This document shows, in pieces, positions 26,476-34,462 of a stretch of DNA of 64,000 bases. This DNA is from Aestuariimicrobium soli. GTDB taxonomy: Bacteria > Actinomycetota > Actinomycetes > Propionibacteriales > Propionibacteriaceae. Each line of letters begins with the position of its first letter. The first letter of the stretch is position 1. Location of the stretch: the NCBI RefSeq assembly GCF_051192575.1, contig NZ_JBPJSQ010000003.1, positions 186,001 to 250,000 on the forward strand, given 5' to 3'. The notes beneath the pieces were generated by a model. The model was given only the letters and a program-made list of their open reading frames with translations. It had not been told where the DNA came from and searched no databases. Made by a program: the position numbers and the translations under genes.

Positions 26476-27816
26476 GTGCTGGGTGCCGGTCTGGCGGGGC
26501 TCAGTGCCGCCACCGATCTGGTCGCCAACGGGCGTTCCGTCGTCGTGCTCGAGGCCCGCGAGCGGGTCGGCGGTCGTGTCGAGACCGGCGTGCTCTCCGA
26601 CGGCCAGGTCGTCGACCTGGGTGGCCAGTGGCTGGCCGACGGTCACACCCGCATGCACGAGCTCACCACCCGGTTGGGGTTGTCGCTGGTGAGCCCGTCG
26701 TCGGGTGACGTCACCGTGCGCCTGGGCGGCAATGTCTCGCAGGTGCCCAGCCGCGACGAACTGGCCACCAGCCTGAACCCGTTCGAACTGGCCGACCTCG
26801 GCGAGGGGCTGGCCCGGTTCCGTCATCTCGCCGAACGCATTGCGGACGACCCCACCTGGGCCCGGGGCAACACCACCTGGCTCTCGCGCCCCCTGGTGCG
26901 CTGGGTGACCTCGAACCTGCGCACCCCGGCCGGCCAGGACTGGTTCGGCCGCGTCTTCCGGGCGAGTTTCCGCACCGACCCCGAGGCCATCACCCTCTCG
27001 GAGGGGCTGCACCGCGCCAATTCGGGCACCGACATGGAGGCCCTGATCGCCGTCAACGGCGGGGTCCGTCAGCGGCGGGTGGTGGGTGGCTCGTCTGGCA
27101 TCTGCCGACGGCTCGCCGACGACCTGGGTGAGGCGGTGCGGCTGTCGTCCGTGGTGACCTCGGTGGCGCAGACCGACGACACGGTGACCGTGACGCTGGC
27201 CTCCGGTGAGCAACTGGTCGCCCGCAGTGTGATCAATACCCTGCCGCCGAAGTTCGCGGCGGCCCTGACGCACGAGCCCGCCCTGCCCGAGTGGCGCCAC
27301 GAGTTGGCTGCCAAGGTGCCGCCGGGCAATGTCATCAAGGCGTTCTTGGTGTACCCCACGCCGTGGTGGCGCGAGCGCGGGCGGTCGGGTCAGATGGGAT
27401 CCGACCGGGGCCCCGTGCGCGTGAGTTTTGACGCCACCGACGACGCCCAGGGCAGCGGACGAGGGGTGCTGCTCGGGTTCTTCGCCGGTCCGGAGGCCGA
27501 CGGCTGGGGGCAGAAGTCGGCCTACCTGCGCCAGCGGGCGTTCACCGAGGCCGTGACCGCGGCCTTCGGGCCCGCGCCCGCCGAGCCGTTGGAGTACGTC
27601 GACAGGGACTGGTCGGCCGAACGGTTCACCGGCGGCTGCCACGGCGCCCACTTCGCCCCGGGTGTGTGGACCGCGTCGGGGCCGGCGCTGGCCGAGCCCA
27701 ACGGCCGGGAGTTCTTCGCCGGGGCCGAGTACGCCACCACCTTCAATGGCTACATGGAGGGCGCCGTGCGCTCAGGGTCGGCCGCCGCCGCCCAGGTGAT
27801 GCAGGCGCTGGCCTGA
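26431..27816 (+). CDS. Flavin-containing amine oxidase (monoamine/putrescine oxidase-like)
   Basis: 461 aa, GTG start after AGGAAGGG. FAD-binding dinucleotide motif VLGAGLAGLSAATDL, then the LEARERVGGRVET motif typical of amine oxidases. The C-terminal flavin segment includes FTGGCHGAHFAPG and FAGAEYATTFNGYMEGAVRSG. The expected reaction is oxidative deamination of a primary amine, giving aldehyde, ammonia and peroxide; the exact substrate is unresolved. The first 15 codons are three 15-bp repeats, so the extreme N-terminus is variable. Convergent with glnK, separated by a strong hairpin. Confidence 0.88.
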   Translation: MLDRPVLDCPVLDCIVLGAGLAGLSAATDLVANGRSVVVLEARERVGGRVETGVLSDGQVVDLGGQWLADGHTRMHELTTRLGLSLVSPSSGDVTVRLGGNVSQVPSRDELATSLNPFELADLGEGLARFRHLAERIADDPTWARGNTTWLSRPLVRWVTSNLRTPAGQDWFGRVFRASFRTDPEAITLSEGLHRANSGTDMEALIAVNGGVRQRRVVGGSSGICRRLADDLGEAVRLSSVVTSVAQTDDTVTVTLASGEQLVARSVINTLPPKFAAALTHEPALPEWRHELAAKVPPGNVIKAFLVYPTPWWRERGRSGQMGSDRGPVRVSFDATDDAQGSGRGVLLGFFAGPEADGWGQKSAYLRQRAFTEAVTAAFGPAPAEPLEYVDRDWSAERFTGGCHGAHFAPGVWTASGPALAEPNGREFFAGAEYATTFNGYMEGAVRSGSAAAAQVMQALA

Positions 27817-27834
27817 CGGCCAACCCACAGACAA

Positions 27835-27865
27835 CAGGGCCCCGACCACGATGGTCGGGGCCCTG
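27835..27865. terminator. Bidirectional terminator between amine oxidase and glnK
   Basis: Perfect 14-bp arms CAGGGCCCCGACCA and TGGTCGGGGCCCTG with a 3-nt loop, between convergent genes. Very stable stem, no long T-tract. Confidence 0.8.
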
Positions 27866-27905
27866 CTGTGTCGGGGACGTTCCCCCTGCGGGGTACAAGG
27901 GTCCG

Positions 27906-28244
27906 TCAGATGGCGTCGTCCCCGGTCTCTGAGGTGCGGATTCGCACGACCTCCTCGACGGCGGTGACCCAGACCTTGCCGTCCCCCACCGAGCCGGTGC
28001 GGGCCGCGTCGCAGATCACCGCGACGATCTGGTCGGTCTTCTCGTCGGTGGCCAGCACCTCGATGCGGGCCTTCGAGATGAAGTCGATGGTGTACTCGGT
28101 GCCGCGGTAGACCTCGGTGTGGCCGCGCTGCCGGGCGAACCCGGAGGCCTCCGAGACGGTCATGCCGTTGACTCCGTACTGGGCCAGGGCCACCTGCACG
28201 TTCTGCAGGATGGTGGGCTGGACGATGGCGGTGATCAGCTTCAC
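27906..28244 (-). CDS. glnK: Nitrogen regulatory protein P-II
   Basis: 112 aa, GTG start overlapping the amt stop by 4 bp. P-II signal protein that binds ATP/ADP and 2-oxoglutarate and blocks the Amt channel when nitrogen is ample. The T-loop GHTEVYRGTEY keeps Y51, the residue modified by uridylylation or, in actinobacteria, adenylylation. The C-terminal signature DAARTGSVGDGKVWV is intact. No glnD/glnE is in the window. Confidence 0.97.
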   Translation of the reverse strand: MKLITAIVQPTILQNVQVALAQYGVNGMTVSEASGFARQRGHTEVYRGTEYTIDFISKARIEVLATDEKTDQIVAVICDAARTGSVGDGKVWVTAVEEVVRIRTSETGDDAI

Positions 28245-29629
28245 TTGACCGCCTCCTTCTGAGCGTCGGTGCGGGTGCTGTCGGGGTCGACCAGGTCGAC
28301 TGGGCTGACGGGGGCCGCGGGCACCACCAGGGTCTGCTGCACGCGGTAGGACGAGTACCCGACCCGGCTGAAGTCGTAGCCGTTCTCGGCGTGCTCGGTG
28401 ATGTCGACGCCCGAGACTTCGTCATCGGTGGTGACCCGCAGGCCGATCGTGTACTTGATGGCCAGGGCGATCAGCAGGCTGACCACCACGGAGTAGACGA
28501 GCACGGCCGCCGCTCCGAGGGCCTGCCGGCCCAGCTGCTCGACTCCGCCGCCGTAGAACAGGCCCGCGGTGCCGCCGGTCAGCGAACCCTTGGCGAACAG
28601 GCCGATCGCCAGGGTGCCGACCAGACCACCGACCAGGTGCACGCCGACCACGTCGAGCGCGTCGTCGTAGCCGAAGCGGGTCTTGAGGCTCAGGGCCAGC
28701 GGGCAGGCGATGCCGGCGAGCACGCCGACGGCGATGGCGCCCAGCGGGGTCACCACGGCGCAGGCCGGGGTGATCGCGACCAGGCCAGCCACGATGCCCG
28801 AGGCGGCACCCAGCGAGGTGGGGTGGCCGTCCCGAATCTTCTCGACGACCAGCCAAGCGAGCATCGCGCCGCCCGTGGCAACCAGGGTGTTCACCCAGAC
28901 GAGGCCGGCCAGACCGTTGGCGCCCAGCGCCGAACCGGCGTTGAAGCCGAACCAGCCGAACCACAGCAGGCCCGCGCCCAGCATCACCAGGGTCAGATTG
29001 TGCGGACGCATCGGCTTGGTGCCGAAGCCCAGTCGCTTGCCGAGCACGAGGGCCAGCACGAGGGCTGCCGCGCCGGCGTTGATGTGGATCGCGGTGCCGC
29101 CGGCGAAGTCAAACGCCTTCACCTGGTTGGCGATCCAGCCGCCCTTCTCGGCGACGACACCGTCGAAGGCGAACACCCAGTGGGCCGCGGGGAAGTAGAC
29201 GAGGGTGGCCCATGCGATCGAGAACGCGATCCAGGCCGAGAACTTCATGCGGTCGGCGACAGCGCCCGAGACGAGCGCCACGGCGATGATCGCGAAGGCC
29301 GCCTGGAAGCCGGCGAAGACGAACAGCGGGATCTGGTTGCCCTCGGCCCCGATCAGGGTGTCGAAGGCGCCCCGCATGCCAGCGAACTGGGTGGGGTCGC
29401 CGATGATGCCGTGCCACGAGTTCCCGAAGGCCATCGAGAAGCCGTAGAGCACCCAGAGGATGCCCACGATCGCCATGGTCACGATCGACATCATCATCAT
29501 GTTGAGGACGCTCTTGGAGCGCACCATGCCGCCGTAGAAGAACGCGAGGGCGGGGGTCATCAACAGCACCAACGCAGCTGAGATGAGCACCCAGGCCGTG
29601 TCGCCAGTGTTGAGCTCGAGAATGGTCAT
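28241..29629 (-). CDS. amt: Ammonium transporter
   Basis: 462 aa, 11 transmembrane helices. The twin pore histidines lie in AIHINAGAAAL and VVGVHLVGGL. The signature FNAGSALGANGLAG follows a GWFGF stretch. The cytoplasmic C-terminus is somewhat extended (~65 residues after the last helix, ending DAQKEAVK). It is operonic and coupled with glnK, the standard amtB-glnK sensor pair. A GlnR-like sequence lies 75 bp upstream of the ATG, suggesting nitrogen control. Confidence 0.97.
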   Translation of the reverse strand: MTILELNTGDTAWVLISAALVLLMTPALAFFYGGMVRSKSVLNMMMMSIVTMAIVGILWVLYGFSMAFGNSWHGIIGDPTQFAGMRGAFDTLIGAEGNQIPLFVFAGFQAAFAIIAVALVSGAVADRMKFSAWIAFSIAWATLVYFPAAHWVFAFDGVVAEKGGWIANQVKAFDFAGGTAIHINAGAAALVLALVLGKRLGFGTKPMRPHNLTLVMLGAGLLWFGWFGFNAGSALGANGLAGLVWVNTLVATGGAMLAWLVVEKIRDGHPTSLGAASGIVAGLVAITPACAVVTPLGAIAVGVLAGIACPLALSLKTRFGYDDALDVVGVHLVGGLVGTLAIGLFAKGSLTGGTAGLFYGGGVEQLGRQALGAAAVLVYSVVVSLLIALAIKYTIGLRVTTDDEVSGVDITEHAENGYDFSRVGYSSYRVQQTLVVPAAPVSPVDLVDPDSTRTDAQKEAVK

Positions 29630-29673
29630 GCCAGTACTCTGGCGGTCGGGTTTTTCACCGAAGTCGCGCCCGA

Positions 29674-29689
29674 GTCACAGTCGTGTGAC
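29674..29689. promoter_or_regulatory. Inverted repeat GTCACA-GTCG-TGTGAC upstream of amt
   Basis: Perfect 6-bp arms with a 4-bp centre, between amt (start 29629) and the zinc-ribbon gene (29761). Dyad symmetry fits a dimeric regulator, identity unknown. Confidence 0.4.
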
Positions 29690-29704
29690 GAGAATCCGGT
29701 CAGT

Positions 29705-29720
29705 GTTACGGGCGCGTTTC
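29705..29720 (-). promoter_or_regulatory. Candidate GlnR-type box
   Basis: On the amt strand it reads GAAAC-N6-GTAAC, the b-a half of the actinomycete GlnR pattern (GTnAC and GAAAC elements spaced by 6 bp). The flanking third and fourth elements are not clear. The position upstream of amt-glnK supports the reading. Confidence 0.45.
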
Positions 29721-29760
29721 ACCACGTAGGGTCGACACACACACCGAGTCGAGGAGGGGC

Positions 29761-30603
29761 ATGTACTGCAGCAACTGTGGTGCGCAGATCGCCGCCAGCG
29801 CTCGGTTCTGCCCCCAGTGCGTGGCCGACCTCACCAGATCGGGGGCCGTGCGGCTCACGCCGATGATGAGCGAGGCCGAAATCGTCCGGGAGATGCCGGA
29901 CGAGCTCATCGACACCGCGATCCGGCCGCCCCTCGACCTGAGTGACCTGCCGCCCCTGCCGGCCGCGCCGCGCCACGGGGTGGCCGCCCCGGCCTCGTCC
30001 CCCACTCCGACGGACCCGCACCACGAGGTGCCCCTCGACCCGAGGACGTTCGACGAGCCGGCGCAGGCGAGGCGGGCCGAGGCGGCACAGCGTCGCGTGC
30101 GGGCGGCCGCCAGCCGCCAGCACACCCGTCGCAACCAGGTGGCCGTGGTGGTGCTCACGCTCGCCCTGCTGACGGCGGTGGTGCCGATCGTCATCGTCAG
30201 CTGGTCGTTCTTCAACCTGTCGCCCGGCGATGCCGCCACCCCGTCGGCGAGTTCGGCCACCCCGGTGGCCTCGACGCCCGCCGCCAGCCTCACGCAGGCC
30301 GCCAGTTCACGGCCGGCCCCGTCGAAGCCGGCCACCTCGTCGTCCGCGGTGGTGAAGGTCTCCCGGCTGCCGTGGCCGAGCTACACGCGTGCCTGCGGGG
30401 CCGACGTGGCGGCGAACCAGCAGACCTCGTGCGAGTTCGCCGTGGTGGTGTTCGGCAAGATCGACCGCAAGCGCACCGGCACCTTCACGGTCACTGCAAC
30501 CAGTCCGGTCACCAACCGCAGCTACACCCTGAACTGTTCGCGGCCCGACTTCATCGTGTGCACGGGCGGCAACTCGGTGCGCATCCTGATCCAGCCCCTG
30601 TGA
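29761..30603 (+). CDS. Zinc-ribbon membrane protein, unknown function
   Basis: 280 aa. The N-terminal zinc ribbon MYCSNCGAQ...FCPQC (two CxxC pairs, residues 3-22) is followed by a Pro-rich linker, an Arg-rich helix, one transmembrane segment at ~130-155, a Ser/Ala/Pro-rich stretch, and an exported-looking C-terminal domain with three Cys (RACGAD, TSCEF, LNCSRPDFIVC). The layout places the ribbon in the cytoplasm and the small domain outside. A TAGGGT hexamer is at 29727 and the Shine-Dalgarno is GAGGAGGGG. Divergent from amt; no known pathway. Confidence 0.7.
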   Translation: MYCSNCGAQIAASARFCPQCVADLTRSGAVRLTPMMSEAEIVREMPDELIDTAIRPPLDLSDLPPLPAAPRHGVAAPASSPTPTDPHHEVPLDPRTFDEPAQARRAEAAQRRVRAAASRQHTRRNQVAVVVLTLALLTAVVPIVIVSWSFFNLSPGDAATPSASSATPVASTPAASLTQAASSRPAPSKPATSSSAVVKVSRLPWPSYTRACGADVAANQQTSCEFAVVVFGKIDRKRTGTFTVTATSPVTNRSYTLNCSRPDFIVCTGGNSVRILIQPL

Positions 30604-30683
30604 GGCTGTGACGCCTGTGACGTCTGTGAGGCTATGACCTCCAGACACGGTGACCCCGTCCCCGTGGTGACATACTGTGAGGC

Positions 30684-30938
30684 ATGAGTGAGCACCCACT
30701 GCGGTCGATCGTGGGGATCGTGCTGCCGACCATCGTCGGTATGGCGGCGCTGGCTTACGGACTGCTGGTGAGCACCGCGCTCTACGGGGTCGGTTGCGCC
30801 TCGGACGGCCCTGGCGGATGTCACCGCGAACTGATGCTTGGATCGGTGGCCTTCATGGTGGGGCTGTTCGTCGTCGCGGCGGTGTGCTTGGCCATCGGTG
30901 GCCGCAACCTGGCACGGCGTCGTGCCCGCCGCCTCTAG
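30684..30938 (+). CDS. Small two-helix membrane protein
   Basis: 84 aa, two hydrophobic helices (~8-35 and ~52-74) separated by a Cys-containing loop (GVGCASDGPGGCHRE), ending in an Arg-rich tail that should face the cytoplasm. CATACT 7 bp upstream of the ATG suggests a leaderless mRNA. The 80-bp gap before it contains repeated TGTGA(C/G)G words. Function unknown. Confidence 0.6.
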   Translation: MSEHPLRSIVGIVLPTIVGMAALAYGLLVSTALYGVGCASDGPGGCHRELMLGSVAFMVGLFVVAAVCLAIGGRNLARRRARRL

Positions 30939-30949
30939 GGCGTGCCCGC

Positions 30950-31459
30950 CTACAGGTCCCGGGAGCGGTGCACCTCCCGCAACCGCACCCCGGAGGATTC
31001 CGCCCCGGCCCGCGACGCGGCCAGCTCCTGCCAACTGCCCTCGACGGTGATCTCCGCCCAGGCGGCAGTGGGGAAATCACACGCCAGATCGTCGGCCTGC
31101 GCTCGTTGCGTGGCCCAGACAAGTTCGGCTGCCAGCGCCGGGATGGTCGGGGAGTGGCCCACCACCAGCAGGTTCTCGACCGATTCGTCCACCTCGCCGA
31201 TGCGCTGCAGCATGGTCTCGACGTCGCTGGCGTAGAGGGCGTCCATCACCTCGACGCGGGCGGCCAGGCCCAGTTCCTCGACCGTCTGACGGGTGCGCAC
31301 GGCGGACGAACACAGCACCAGCTCGATGCCGCGGCCCGCCAACTGCTCGCCCACGGCGCGGGCGTCGGCTCGTCCGCGATCGGTCAACTCGCGTGCCTTG
31401 TCGCCACGGGAATGGGAGGCTTCGGTCTTGGCGTGGCGCAGCAGGAAGAGGGTGGGCAT
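30950..31459 (-). CDS. Histidine phosphatase family protein, SixA-like
   Basis: 169 aa. Starts MPTLFLLRHAKTEAS, with the RHG-type catalytic motif as RHAKT. GRADARAVGE and VGHSPT (second His) complete the phosphatase pocket. It is short, as in SixA phosphohistidine phosphatases, but the substrate could equally be a small phosphoester. Convergent with the small membrane protein. Confidence 0.85.
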   Translation of the reverse strand: MPTLFLLRHAKTEASHSRGDKARELTDRGRADARAVGEQLAGRGIELVLCSSAVRTRQTVEELGLAARVEVMDALYASDVETMLQRIGEVDESVENLLVVGHSPTIPALAAELVWATQRAQADDLACDFPTAAWAEITVEGSWQELAASRAGAESSGVRLREVHRSRDL

Positions 31460-31502
31460 GCGTCCACTCTAGGGACGTGGGGCGGGCGCCACCGTCGAGG
31501 CA

Positions 31503-31508
31503 TAGGAT
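31503..31508 (+). promoter_or_regulatory. -10-like element of the acetylxylan esterase gene
   Basis: TAGGAT, 7 bp before the ATG at 31516, implying a leaderless mRNA. Confidence 0.4.
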
Positions 31509-31515
31509 TCCCACC

Positions 31516-32565
31516 ATGGCCTTGTTCGACCTGCCCCTTGACCAGCTCGAGACCTATCGTCCCGAGGTTCCCGAACCAGCCGACTTCGACGAGTTCTGGC
31601 AACGGACGATCGCCGAGGCCCGCAGTCATGACCTGAACGCCCGGCTCGAGCCGATCGATGCGCGGGCCACGCTGCATGACACCTGGGACGTGACCTTCGC
31701 CGGGTTCGGGGGCACCGACGTGAAGGCCTGGCTGTTCGTGCCCGCCGGCCACGAGAACGTGCCGGTCGTGGTGCAGTTCCACGGCTACTCCGGGGGTCGT
31801 GGCATGCCGTTCCCGGGGCAGTTCGTCAACGCCGGCTGGGCCCACCTGGTGCTCGACACGCGCGGTCAGGGATGGTCGGCACCCTCGATCTTCGAGGTCA
31901 CCCGCGACGCGTCGGAGTACGCCAGCGGCGGCACCCCCGGCGTGATGACCTCGGGTCTGGAGCACCCCGAGCACTACTTCTACCGGCGCCTGTTCGTCGA
32001 CGTCGTGCGCCTGCTCGAGGTCGCCGCCGGGCTGCCCCAGATCGACCGCGACCAGATCTTCGTGCAGGGCGCCTCGCAGGGTGGCGCGATGACGATCGCC
32101 GCCGCCGGGCTCGCGGGTCTGGCCGGGATTCCGCTGGCCGGGGCGATGCCCGACGTGCCGTTCCTCTGTCACTTCCCGCGCGCACTCACCCTGACCGATT
32201 CGCGGCCCTACCGTGAGGTCGGGGAGTGGTTCGCCGGTCACCCGGACGATGTCGAGCGGTCGATGCACACGCTGAGCTACTTCGACGGGGTGAACCTGTC
32301 GAAGCGGGCCACCTGCCCGGCACTGTTCTCGGTGGCGCTGATGGACCAGATCTGCCCGCCCAGCACCGTCTACGCCGCCTACAACCAGTGGGGCGCGCAG
32401 GCCGACGAGACCCCCGAGACGTCGATCAACGTCTACCCGTGGAACGGGCACGAGGGTGGTCGTCAGGTGCAGACCTGGGAGCAGTTGGGCTGGATTCGTG
32501 ATCGCGTGCAGAGCCGGGGCGACGGCCCGGCCAACGCTCCGCGTCGGGGTCGGCACGCCTCCTGA
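31516..32565 (+). CDS. Acetylxylan esterase / cephalosporin-C deacetylase family (AXE1)
   Basis: 349 aa, cytoplasmic (no signal peptide). Carbohydrate esterase family 7-type hydrolase: S187 in GASQGGAM, D277 in LMDQICPPST and H312 in NGHEGG form the triad, and FHGYSGGRGMP and DTRGQGWS are family signatures. It removes acetyl groups from short xylo-oligosaccharides or related acetylated sugars after uptake. No xylanase or sugar transporter is nearby. Leaderless-type promoter. Confidence 0.9.
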   Translation: MALFDLPLDQLETYRPEVPEPADFDEFWQRTIAEARSHDLNARLEPIDARATLHDTWDVTFAGFGGTDVKAWLFVPAGHENVPVVVQFHGYSGGRGMPFPGQFVNAGWAHLVLDTRGQGWSAPSIFEVTRDASEYASGGTPGVMTSGLEHPEHYFYRRLFVDVVRLLEVAAGLPQIDRDQIFVQGASQGGAMTIAAAGLAGLAGIPLAGAMPDVPFLCHFPRALTLTDSRPYREVGEWFAGHPDDVERSMHTLSYFDGVNLSKRATCPALFSVALMDQICPPSTVYAAYNQWGAQADETPETSINVYPWNGHEGGRQVQTWEQLGWIRDRVQSRGDGPANAPRRGRHAS

Positions 32566-32574
32566 GGTCGGTCG

Positions 32575-33597
32575 TCAGACCTTGACGGCCACCATCAGGT
32601 CGCGCTGGATCGAGGAGTCGACGCGGTGGCTGAACCGCTGCCACTCGTCGCCCTCGCAGACGGTCAGGCCGGCCTGTTCCATCAGATCGGCCAGTTGCTC
32701 GTAGCCCAGCCCGTGGGTGTTCCAGGACAGCCCGAGCGCGCCACCCGGCTTGAGCTGGGTCGCCCACACCTCGATGGACTCGCCCAGCAGACCGGCGGGG
32801 GAGCGGTCGCGTCGTCCGCTGGTGCCCCGCACGTCGGTGGACGACCCGTGCACCACTCCGTAGGGCGCGTCGGTGACGATGGCGTCGAAGGTCTTGCGGC
32901 CCCACAGCTCGCGGCTGGTGCGGGTGTCGCCGGTGAAGACGCCCAGGCTCAACGCCGGACGATCCGGTAGCCGCAGCTCGGCGTCGAACCGCTTGCCGAG
33001 GGTCTTGCCCTCGCGGCGCACCGGGGTGAGGTCGGCCGAGTGCTTGAGGCGCTTGCGGCGCAGCCAGGTCTTCAGGTAGGCGGCCAACTGCTCGACGGCC
33101 TTGGTGTCGCCCTCGACGCCGTAGCCGTGGTGGCCGAGCAGCCAGGCGGTGAACAGGGTGGTGCCTCGTCCGGCCAGAGGGTCGAGAATGCTCAGCGGCT
33201 GCCCGGGCTCGGCCTCGCGCACCATCGCGGCCAGGGTGACGTTGACCAGCAGACGGGTGAACTGCTCGTTGGTCTTGCCGGGGTACTTCGGGATCGTGAC
33301 CAGGTCGTCGTCGAGCCAGTCGGTGGCCGGCAACTCGACCGGACGAAACACCGGCGCCTCGTTGCCCTCGAGGTCGAAGACGGCCAGGGTCGCCGACAGC
33401 CGGGCGATGGCGGCCGCGAGGTCGTCCGACCAACCGGGGTGCTCGAAGGTCAGGTAGTCGACGCCCGCGATGGTGGTGGCGGCGACGTCGCGGGCCTCGG
33501 GCACGCAGATCTGCAGTTCGCCGGCGGCGAGGGTGGCGGCCTCGCCGGCGTAGACGCGGTTGGCGGAGGGTGAGAGCAGCAGGGCGGATCGGGTCAC
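32575..33597 (-). CDS. Trm11-family SAM-dependent methyltransferase
   Basis: 340 aa, GTG start. The Rossmann core carries LDPLAGRGTTLFTAWLLG and the catalytic TDAPYGVVHG, a DPPY-like motif typical of N-methylation of guanine in tRNA or of DNA bases. The N-terminal ~130 residues form a separate domain. Family members in archaea and eukaryotes make m2G10 in tRNA; for the bacterial group the substrate is inferred only. The start overlaps the upstream membrane gene stop by 4 bp (GTGA). Confidence 0.8.
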   Translation of the reverse strand: MTRSALLLSPSANRVYAGEAATLAAGELQICVPEARDVAATTIAGVDYLTFEHPGWSDDLAAAIARLSATLAVFDLEGNEAPVFRPVELPATDWLDDDLVTIPKYPGKTNEQFTRLLVNVTLAAMVREAEPGQPLSILDPLAGRGTTLFTAWLLGHHGYGVEGDTKAVEQLAAYLKTWLRRKRLKHSADLTPVRREGKTLGKRFDAELRLPDRPALSLGVFTGDTRTSRELWGRKTFDAIVTDAPYGVVHGSSTDVRGTSGRRDRSPAGLLGESIEVWATQLKPGGALGLSWNTHGLGYEQLADLMEQAGLTVCEGDEWQRFSHRVDSSIQRDLMVAVKV

Positions 33598-34262
33598 CGG
33601 TTCAGTGTCGCCCCTGCGTGCGGGTGGAGTCGAGTCGAGGGGACGGGGGTGCGGTCGCGTCGGGCGGCGAGGTTGATCACGGCGATGATGCCGGCCAGCA
33701 GCAGCACGGCCCCCGAGATGGCGCTGGCGCAGAGGGCGGCGGCCGTGGCGGGGGAGCTGGCCGAGGTCAGGCTGAGGGCGTCCTGGAACGATCCGCGCAC
33801 GAAGGGTTCGGCCATGGCGCCGACGGGCACCACCAGCCGGGCCGCCCACGCCAGCGGACCGAGGCGGGGGTGGTCGGTTCGTCCGGCGGCGACGCCGACC
33901 AGGGCCAGCGGCGGGCCCAGCACCAGGCAGGCGGCCACCCACGACAGGTTGTCGCCGATGCGGGCCGGGATCGCGTCGGTGAGGGCGGCGAGGCCGTAGT
34001 GCATCGTCAGTGCCACCAGGCCGGCCAGCGGTCCGGCCAGCAGGGCGGGGCGCCAGCGACCCACGATCCACCCGGCCCAGACCAGCAGGCCGGCCCACGC
34101 CGTGCCGGAGTTGACCAGTTGGGCGAGCACGGTGCGGATGGTCAGCCAGGTGTCGGCGCGGCCCTCGAGTTCGGCCGTGGTGATCATGTTCGACAGCAGG
34201 GAGGCGAGCCCGAGGGCGGCGGAACCGAGGGCGATCGTCAGCCAGGGCCGTGGGGAGGTCAT
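33594..34262 (-). CDS. Hypothetical multi-pass membrane protein
   Basis: 222 aa with about six hydrophobic segments: residues 8-25, 45-65, 72-95, 115-135, 145-165 and 185-205. No catalytic motif is recognised. The start MTSPRPWL is at 34262. Translationally coupled to the Trm11-like methylase gene; the functional connection is unknown. Confidence 0.65.
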   Translation of the reverse strand: MTSPRPWLTIALGSAALGLASLLSNMITTAELEGRADTWLTIRTVLAQLVNSGTAWAGLLVWAGWIVGRWRPALLAGPLAGLVALTMHYGLAALTDAIPARIGDNLSWVAACLVLGPPLALVGVAAGRTDHPRLGPLAWAARLVVPVGAMAEPFVRGSFQDALSLTSASSPATAAALCASAISGAVLLLAGIIAVINLAARRDRTPVPSTRLHPHAGATLNR

Positions 34263-34432
34263 GCACCGATTCCATCGCCCGTTCCCGGCTGGTCGGGCCC
34301 CGATTGGTCGCGGGTGGCCGCCGGTCTGACGGGATTCGTCCCGGGGTGGGAGCCGCCGAGGGCGCCGCTACGACCCTGCTGGCGTTCGGACCTGCTGGCG
34401 GTGAGAGTGATGGCCGGTGGGTCGGGCGCAGA

Positions 34433-34438
34433 TAGGGT
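34433..34438 (+). promoter_or_regulatory. -10-like hexamer of the MFS gene
   Basis: TAGGGT 24 bp before the ATG at 34463, followed by an AGGGG Shine-Dalgarno. It lies in the ~200-bp divergent region after 34262, where I see no repeat. Confidence 0.35.
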
Positions 34439-34462
34439 CGATCGAAACCGACAGGGGTGGGC

